Below are positions 56,900-64,000 of a stretch of DNA of 64,000 bases, piece by piece. The DNA is taken from assembly GCA_037951105.1 (NCBI GenBank), contig JBAMJV010002915.1, forward strand, positions 118,501-182,500. Reading direction: 5' to 3'. The notes beneath the pieces were generated by a model. That model was not told the origin of the DNA. It did no database searches and saw only the letters and a list, made by a program, of their open reading frames with translations. Every line of letters begins with the position of its first letter. Within the stretch, counting starts at the first letter, position 1. The translations under genes were made by a program, and so were the position numbers. This DNA comes from Echinarachnius parma. Taxonomy: Eukaryota > Echinodermata > Echinoidea > Clypeasteroida > Echinarachniidae.

Positions 56900-57190
56900 A
56901 AAAGTCCCGACCACCTCTCCGTCGCTTCCTTCCTCTGCTGAGGACTAGGGACATGATAGTTCAACCCCCTCCCTCCATAACAACACTTCAGCAAAGCTGC
57001 CACCCCCCCCCCCCCCAAGAGGTATACATTCAAAAGTCCCAACCACCTCTCCGTCACTTCCCTCCTCTGCTGAGGACTAGGGACATGATAGTTCAACCCC
57101 CTCCCTCCATAACAACACTTCAGCAAAGCTGCCACCCCCCCCCCCCCCCCAAAGAGGTATACATTCAAAAGTCCCAACCACCTCTCCGTT
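56900..57190 (+). repeat. ~132-bp tandem repeat, two full units and a partial
   Basis: Units share 'aaaagtcccaaccacctctcc', 'ctctgctgaggactaggg', 'acatgatagttcaacccc', 'cataacaacacttcagcaaa' and a poly-C run. They are almost identical apart from the C-run length, indicating recent duplication. Frames are artefacts. Confidence 0.9.
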
Positions 57191-57738
57191 ATGAGCCTTC
57201 GGAATAACGAACCTTAGGATTAATGAAACAAAATATTCGAATAAACAAACTCCATTTCATTTTGACGTCGGATAATATCATATTTGTACCGCAGATATAC
57301 AATGAATATTTAACACATCTGGAAACCATTTGATAACTTTTTCTAAGTCCATTTTGGTGGCGCCTTATTGGTATATTCCCTGGTTTCAGATATGCTTTTC
57401 CTGATGCAAGCTTTCATTTCTGGACTGGACACTAAGAGTCATTATTCGTCACAAATCTTTACGACCTACTACAAATTAATTGTGCTACGTTTACCATTCA
57501 CATACCGTGTAATTTGAAGCCCAATTTATAGTTTAAATTACTATATAATTGCATTCTACGAAATTATATTTCCTTTTAAAGAAATCATCTCGTTGTTCAA
57601 GAGAAGTCTTGAATAATATAACATGTGCTCCATGTGACATTAATAGCGTTTTGACTATACAACTTTGTAAACTGGTCCTTAGGAGGTTCGCATTGGTTGC
57701 ATTGCGATTTTTTGAAAATACCACTCGCTCCATCCACC

Positions 57739-58875
57739 ATGTCAATACCGGAATCGAGCAATGTCTGTCCGCCAGATGTGCTGGTCTACGACTTGCGAAA
57801 CTACTCATCGGATAACCTCGAAAGCTTCTTCTACATCAGTGGCGAGAATGTCTTGATCACCGTCATCATGCCCATCATCTGGGCCATCGGGCTCCCGGCC
57901 AACGTCGCCTTCATATACATGGTCATTCGTCTTCCTCGCATGCGTACGGTGACCAACTACTACCTCCTCAACCTTGCAATCGCCGACATCATGTGCTTAT
58001 GCTTTGCAGAGGGTGACAAGATCGGTCGTTACGTAGCTTCTCCTGTCTGGAACGACCAGTTCAGTTTGAAGGTCGTTGGGTGTGTGTTGATCAACTACAT
58101 TGTCCAGCTCTCCTACTATGCGTCCATCTTCCTCGTGACGCCTGTGACGTTGGCGAAGTACTACGCCGTGTGTCGCCCGTTACTGCATCGTCTCGTCACT
58201 GGTAGAAAGCGCACCATTTCCAAGGTAACCGGGGCTTGGGTCCTGGCTGGAGTTTTTGCTGCTGCCCTGATTCCCGCCTGGGTCAGCTGGTTATCCTACT
58301 GTATCCTTTGGCCAGACAAGGCGGAGTACGCCAACGTTCCGAATCTCGTCGTATACTGTTTGCCGGTGTCACCGGTCATGCAGATTGTCGTTAATGGGCT
58401 CCAGACCATTCCATTCTTCATCGTCATGTACGCGTTCATCATACGCCAAGTAAACACGCGCTTTGCGGTGCGTAAACAGGAGCAAGGCGCCGCTGACGAA
58501 CGCAGGATTCAGATGCGCAATCAGGTTGTCCGAATGCTGATCGCCAACGGTGTCATCTTCTTCATCACACTCGCGCCATACCAGTGCGCGTCGCTCGCCA
58601 TGATGATCTCCGGTGCCATCGGGAAGTACCTTCTGGAAGATGAGCAGGTTATCAAGGTGCAGTGGGAGGGACGGATCCTGTCCTACATCAACTCCACAAT
58701 CAATCCATTCGTCTACACCATCTTTAACCAGCGTTACAGGCAGGCATTTCTTGAGGTTTTCGCCTGCTGCCCTGGTATCAGGGAAAAGCTGACAAAGAAA
58801 GCGTATCTGGATGATGGTGGACCATCGACCGGAACCAAGGAACAAGCGGGGACAAGTGCCACGTCGACCGCTTAG
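57739..58875 (+). CDS. Rhodopsin-class (class A) G protein-coupled receptor, intronless
   Basis: Seven-pass plasma-membrane receptor of 378 aa, presumed to couple a neuropeptide-like or other extracellular ligand to G proteins; the ligand is unknown. The start at 57739 is chosen over an in-frame ATG at 57697 because CATCCACCATG is a strong initiation context and the extra 14 residues look like 5' UTR. Landmarks: N-glycosylation site N21-Y-S; TM1 with N55 (GLPAN); TM2 NLAIAD with D83; C115 at the top of TM3 and C207 (or C188) in loop 2 for the disulfide; TM4 W167; TM5 P225; TM6 P280; TM7 NPFVY (322-326); helix 8 with C343-C344 for palmitoylation; Ser/Thr-rich tail. Oddities: the DRY position reads A139-K140-Y141, and CWxP reads TLAP (L278 instead of Trp). 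The single exon and GC-rich codons contrast with the AT-rich flanks. The subfamily is not recognised. Confidence 0.95.
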   Translation: MSIPESSNVCPPDVLVYDLRNYSSDNLESFFYISGENVLITVIMPIIWAIGLPANVAFIYMVIRLPRMRTVTNYYLLNLAIADIMCLCFAEGDKIGRYVASPVWNDQFSLKVVGCVLINYIVQLSYYASIFLVTPVTLAKYYAVCRPLLHRLVTGRKRTISKVTGAWVLAGVFAAALIPAWVSWLSYCILWPDKAEYANVPNLVVYCLPVSPVMQIVVNGLQTIPFFIVMYAFIIRQVNTRFAVRKQEQGAADERRIQMRNQVVRMLIANGVIFFITLAPYQCASLAMMISGAIGKYLLEDEQVIKVQWEGRILSYINSTINPFVYTIFNQRYRQAFLEVFACCPGIREKLTKKAYLDDGGPSTGTKEQAGTSATSTA

Positions 58876-58991
58876 TTATAATAATATTATACTTTCTTAT
58901 AACGCCTATATCGCAGCCCAGATATGAGCTGATAATTGCACCTGTTCTTGTTGAAATTGTTTCCGTATTGTAAACAAAGATGGTACCTGTA

Positions 58992-58997
58992 AATAAA
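58992..58997 (+). terminator. Poly(A) signal of the GPCR gene
   Basis: AATAAA lies 117 bases after the stop codon, in 'cctgtaaataaatgg'. An ATTAAA lies about 25 bases further on and could be an alternative. Confidence 0.6.
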
Positions 58998-59004
58998 TGG
59001 TAAT

Positions 59005-59680
59005 CGAATATATCCTGTATCATTAAAAAACAATGTTTTTCAACTAAGCAAAACAAGTTTGAGCATGGCTTGAGATTTATATGATCTGTGATAAATTGTT
59101 TTCATTTATAGTGTTAATCATAAGCCAGTTGGCTAGTTCAATCTTTTTTTTTTATATAGTTAACATCAACTGGGATGACTTTCGACAGCCTTGGAAAATA
59201 TTTATTTTTTACATTGAGGCTCATTTACTATAGAACTAATTTTTGGAAAATGTTTTATGTTTTCTAGGATTATGTTTGACCATTCCAAATAAGCATATTT
59301 TTCTAGAATAGTTGTAAGATTTAATCTTAGTTTTTGTCCACTGAAAATCTAAAATAAAAGCCAATTCTCGATCAACTTGACATTGCGCAGGTCAAAATAA
59401 CACTATGTGCTCATATACCGCTACTAGACCGGTAGCTACACACACACACATACGCACCAAGGGTGAATTTCAGGGACCGGTCGCGGGCACAATTTAGACC
59501 GTACTTTCAGGGACCGGAAATGTTCTATACGTGCATTATGCGGACCGGGCGCGACAGTTAGGAATGTGTGTATTATGCAATGCATGGACCTATAGTAGGC
59601 CCGGAAATGTTCCAGGTGCATTATGTGGACCATATTATGTGTACGTAAGTGTACCATACATCGCATCCGGAGGGTGTTTC
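59005..59680. other. No gene recognised
   Basis: AT-rich spacer. From 59440 the words 'agggaccgg', 'gcattatg.ggacc' and 'ggaaatgttc' recur three times, suggesting a small degenerate repeat. No coding frame. Confidence 0.35.
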
Positions 59681-59683
59681 ACA

Positions 59684-59815
59684 AAGAAATTATTTGTCAT
59701 CATGACAAATTTGTCATCATGACAAATTTCAATTGTCATCATGACAAGTTGTCATCGTCCATAAAAATGCGTTTCACGAAGCTCATGACAACTTGTCATC
59801 GAAAATAATTGTTTT
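59684..59815. repeat. TTGTCATCATGACAA repeat cluster
   Basis: The palindromic unit TTGTCATCATGACAA occurs three times within about 60 bp, followed by inverted 'acaagttgtcatcg'/'catgacaacttgtc'. The ends 'gggtgtttcacaaag' and 'gcgtttcacgaagc' resemble the nested element at 9441-9627. Confidence 0.75.
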
Positions 59816-60269
59816 AATCTAATTATGGACGAGCCTGAAATCTGCCAATACAGCAAGAAGCCTGCAAGAACCAAATGATGGCCGTAAGTTTTTATCTTAT
59901 TTTGTGTTTAATGTGTGATTGTGAGTTTGCATGCTATGTTATTCAGCTATTATATGTCATTGTTATCAACCTTACATATTATTTGTTGACAAACTATGTA
60001 GAAAATTGTTATATTTCAATGAAACCCTTCGATTTGTTTCACGAGAATTATTGCGTGAATTGCACTAGAGCGGTTATCGAGATCGCACCCCGCCGAAACT
60101 CTGCGGTGGCTACTATGTCCAAAACCCCGTCTCCCTGGCTATAAACGCGAAATAACATTAAACCTCCTTCACTCCTTGACCTTGTCCTTGCCCTTGATCT
60201 TACTCGAGTAAGACTAAACTCTAAAATTTAACACCTTTCTTTGTCATAACTTGCAGCCATCCCCATTAC

Positions 60270-60297
60270 ATGTGGGTACCTATACAGGTACCCACAT
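60270..60297. repeat. 12-bp stem hairpin
   Basis: ATGTGGGTACCT and AGGTACCCACAT around a 4-base loop: a perfect short hairpin in otherwise unremarkable sequence (59815-60900 has no recognised gene). Confidence 0.8.
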
Positions 60298-60899
60298 CCC
60301 CACCTACATCAAAACGTAAGGTAGGGTTTCTCCCCGTTCATTCATTCCACTTATGACATGACATTTGTAATCTATAAGGTGAAATTAAATCATTGAAAGA
60401 TGTGTTTTTGATACTTACCCACTTTTCTTGCTATGAATCAGCCAATATTTCACGTTCATTTGCCATGCAGTCGCGTCGAGCGCTGATCATCGCGCACGCT
60501 TGCGACGGAAGTACCGTGAAAAGTGTGTTGCTGAAATGACCTTTCGTTAGGTAGTCTTCGTCCAGCCATGAATTGATACGTTGTAAATTACTTACGCACA
60601 TTATTGTATGCCTGTCAAATCGGAAATAAAGTGTGTGCCACTGAGTGCGCTTGAGATGAAACTACCGTATTTTGCTTGCGAATTGTTGTTTTTCAAACTT
60701 TTAAAGAATATGGATTTAAAAATTGTAACGACTGATTTTTGAATAGAATTAAATAAAATACGATGGAATATATTTATTTTTTATGAAAAAACGTACACAC
60801 ATTAAATTAAATTATACATTTTTACTTTGCAGTTTTAACAGTTGATGATGAGCCTTGCTTCCGACCAAAACAAGTTCGTATGATTGATGACGTAATACA

Positions 60900-61073
60900 A
60901 TTTGCGCTAGCTACACGGTGAACGCCATTATTACGTGTGCGGTGATGCTGGATTGACGTGCAGTTCAGGACCAACGAACAAAATTGTAGCCCATTTCAAT
61001 TTAGCTAGGGGCAACGTGACGCCTCCAAATGGAGGATTTTAAACCTGTCATCTTGCACGATCTGCAAAGTTAG
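60900..61073 (+). other. Possible 5' exon of an unseen gene
   Basis: A less AT-rich stretch containing an ATG at 61029 (MEDFKPVILHDLQ) that reaches a donor-like GTTAGG/GTGAGA at 61068-61079; the frame hits TAG just before the GTGAGA, so only the earlier GT would keep it open. If real, the following GTAACGGAATTAC-rich DNA would be its first intron. Weak evidence only. Confidence 0.15.
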
Positions 61074-61172
61074 GTGAGAAAATAAAAAAACACACAGTGA
61101 TTAATTTAACGTCATATACAGTCCTACAAAAAAAAACGGGGGTTAGTGAAGTCACTACTGGGCAATTCCACC

Positions 61173-64000
61173 ATAACGGAATTACATTCAGAGACGTTTT
61201 TTGCTCATTATTTCATTCCCTGCGCAATATTCTCATGACTTAAGTAAATTTTGATACTTATATAAGTTGCACGGGTAACCAGGCTACAACATGATAGGGA
61301 AATGGTTTTATATCTTCCATGTGTTGTTGCACACTAGACCAATATGCGTGACCGTAACGGCATTACCGGAGAATGGAGTTTTTTTTTTGCTACAAGTTTG
61401 CGTTGAGTTTCTCTGAAATATAAGACACTCTGAAACTGATTTTATGTATTTTTTCTATCTTGATAATGTCAACTTCATTTTGGAACAAGTACGTGCATAA
61501 ACAACACAATGATAAGTTCACAAATTCACTTTTTTGAAAAAAGACCACTGTAACGGAATTACACAAATTTGTAACGGAATTACATCTCTGAAAGTTACAA
61601 GGAAAACTCAATTATTTTGCACTCAACTTTTCTTACATGCTAATGCAAACATCAAGGCTATCTAGCACTTGAATATAAACCATAATTTGACATATCTGTA
61701 AAGCAATTTTTGAACATGTTATGTGTAAAATAAATGAAAATATGGCCAAAATACAAATAAGAGTGAAATTTGAAAAAAATATTGCTAAAATCCAGCTTTA
61801 TTTCGGTTTATTTTCAGCTTCATATTAGTAGGCAAGAAATTAAAAAGGATTGCATCAATTTAATGAAAGAAAAATCCTAGGAACTATGTCCACTAATGTG
61901 TGTAACGGAATTACACAACTTAAGCAGTGAAATCAATTTTTCCACAAATCGGTACATGAACAACAAAGAATTCACATTTTAGCTTCAATACTTTTCAAAA
62001 GTCAATAATTTGACAATAATAACCATATTTGAAGAGAAAAAAGGCAACATTTTAGAATTTTTCCTTTACTTCAAGAAAAATGGTTAAATTGTGGGACAAA
62101 AAATACTACATTATGTGACATGCTAAATAACTGCACATAATCAATATCAAGCAACATTTAAACAATTACAAATCACAAACGGGTCAAATCATTCAACTTT
62201 CAATGCTATAAAGCCTCGTAAACTTCCTGAATATTGGAAATCTGTGTGAATGGAAATGCATTGTGAATGGGTAATTCCACTGTTACAGAATGACAAATAA
62301 GTGATTTTTGGCTCTGTTTTCTTAATCATATTTAAAATTCCTTTCACTTTCACAGTTTTTAAAACTTAAATAACTGGCAGGGGTACTAGAGGTACAACAG
62401 AACCCAAGATTGTTACAAATCTATAACACTATAGCGTCCAGAGACCAAAATACAATCATAACGGAAAGGGGTCTTTCATTCAACACAAACTATGTAATGA
62501 TTTTCTGCAAAAGCTACCACAAAAAATTCTTCATTGGTAATAAATCATTTAAGTTACAAACTTGAATTTGGTACATCTTTTTTTCCAGAAATGATCTATT
62601 TTAACCTCTGAAATTACCTTAAGACAAACGAATGTCACTGTAACGGAATTACGCCTGTGAAATCCACCCATGAAAATGCAATTTCTTGGTTACATTTTTC
62701 TGCTTTTCTGCTTATAGTCATTAGTAAAGAATGTATATAAGCATTGTTCATCACAAGCTCTTACATAAGGACCAGAACAAATCCTGAAGTTATGTGTGTG
62801 CATAACAGAATTACAAGAAAATCAAGATTTTTTATATAAACTCTTATATTCTAAAATTATTCTTTACAAAATTCATCCTAAATTGATCTTAATTTACTCT
62901 CAAATCAATTTGGAATGCGTTTTCATCCATTCCATGAAATACGTGTATAGATGTATATCGGATATAAACGTGTATGATCCTCAAACAAAAAGTTGGCATA
63001 TAAAATATAAATATGGAATTGCCAAAAATGAAAGACACCTTTAGGAATTCCCATTTGAAAATGCAAATACTTTGTACATCATTCTTCTTTGATCTGCATA
63101 CAGAAGCACACTGAACACTCAATGTATTCTGACTTTATGATAATGAATAAAACATGTGTATCTTAGCCTGTATTATGTTTAGTTTTGAATATCTTGAAGC
63201 CTATTCTGTATTTATGTTTAATTTTATATGCTTCAGTTTAATACAAATTTACATAATTAATGATGAGTTATGAGCCTTTAACTGATCAATGATATTCAAA
63301 TCTACATACAATTACAAAATTATTAATATTAAATCTCCTTGAAAGTTGAAGGTATGATTTATATCTTAAAATACATGAATGTAAATTAATGTGAGAAAAT
63401 AAATGTAGCACCAGTGTCATACTAATCACTGGATATTTTTTTAAAAATTGTATTGTTTTTGTTTTTCCCTTTCTAAAGTACAAACATGAATCTGCTGCAT
63501 CTTCATAATTTCAGTCAAGTGGTTCTTGCTGGAAACTAATTTAATGATAGAACATTATCATCTCTATTATGTTCATGGAGAGATTAGAGAAATTATCTAT
63601 CGTGTATCAATTTAGTCAAATCACCATTGATGCAATATGAAGCATGTGGGTACAATGAGTCACATAAAGTAACATTGTACAGTACTTGTATAATGACGTA
63701 TCGTCTACATGGCTACAGTTCATGCTATTTAAAGGGTATTTCTACATTGAGAACAAGAAAAAAGAAAAAAATTTCAGCAATATCATTCAATACCTTACAA
63801 ACCGTGTGCGTGTAATTCCGTTACGTAACGGAATTACTAATACCGTTACGCCAATTTTGGAAAAAGTAGTGACATTATTTCAGAAAATTATGTTGGAAGT
63901 TCTTAGGACTGTGGTGAAGGAAGAGAATTCACAATGACATGACTAAAGAACAAGTAATAAGATATTGAGAAAAACTTATTACGTTTTATCGTAACGGAAT
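61173..64000. repeat. Dispersed GTAACGGAATTAC motif cluster
   Basis: Exact 13-mers at 61550, 61571, 61902, 62640 and 63825, the reverse complement at 63812, and a truncated copy at 63991 cut by the window end. Near copies are at 61173, 61354 and 62802. The pair at 63812-63837 makes a perfect 26-bp palindrome. Spacing is irregular and the DNA between is not repetitive by eye. No gene is recognised in this stretch. Confidence 0.85.

Noticed and set aside
58369-58845. 158-codon minus-strand frame opposite the GPCR
   Set aside because: Antisense shadow of the receptor coding sequence.
59825-59886. ATG-started stretch ending at a GCC|GTAAGT donor
   Set aside because: The frame meets TGA before the donor and no partner exon was found.

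Overview
This is eukaryotic, almost certainly animal, genomic DNA. It is AT-rich and has spliced exons with GT-AG borders, long introns, AATAAA poly(A) signals, long microsatellites and many dispersed non-autonomous transposons. No bacterial operon, rRNA gene or CRISPR array was seen. The dense TIR-element landscape and an intronless rhodopsin-class GPCR would suit a marine invertebrate deuterostome (echinoderm, hemichordate or amphioxus). That placement is inference; no species marker was recognised.

Only two genes are well supported. (1) A multi-exon + strand gene at about 34.5-44.9 kb encodes a secreted protein: a signal peptide split across exons 1 and 2, a short Cys-containing segment, a Thr-rich mucin-like linker, and LDL-receptor class B (YWTD-like) beta-propeller repeats. 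Most exon phases agree; one internal junction is unresolved, and the 3' end is either at 44880 or beyond the exons found. (2) An intronless class A GPCR of 378 aa lies at 57739-58875 on the + strand. It has seven transmembrane segments but an altered DRY motif (AKY) and an altered CWxP motif (TLAP).

The rest is mainly repeats. 0-5.5 kb: a CGTACG-rich inverted repeat, dispersed families A and B, a CT microsatellite and a TA-flanked TIR element. 5.6-10.4 kb: a large inverted pair of G/C-run arrays around a TTAA element and a 338-bp palindrome, then a minisatellite. 10.8-22.8 kb: several TIR elements, two composite head-tail elements, and minisatellites. 23.7-31.6 kb: a near-identical 3.94-kb tandem duplication, followed by an old diverged partial third copy. 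32-57 kb: the propeller gene with TEs in its introns, a dead Tc1-like transposon nested in a family A copy, further palindromes, and a four-unit ~200-bp tandem array. 59-64 kb: palindromes, then a 2.8-kb region strewn with the 13-mer GTAACGGAATTAC that runs off the window.

Family A is a TTAA-flanked element of about 530 bp (TIR AGGGGTAGTACAGTTTT) with at least eight copies or fragments here. Family B is a dispersed ~380-bp repeat ending near TAGATCCCTTTAAATGGC. Family C is a ~400-bp repeat. These names are local to this annotation. The two genes show no functional link; they simply share the locus.
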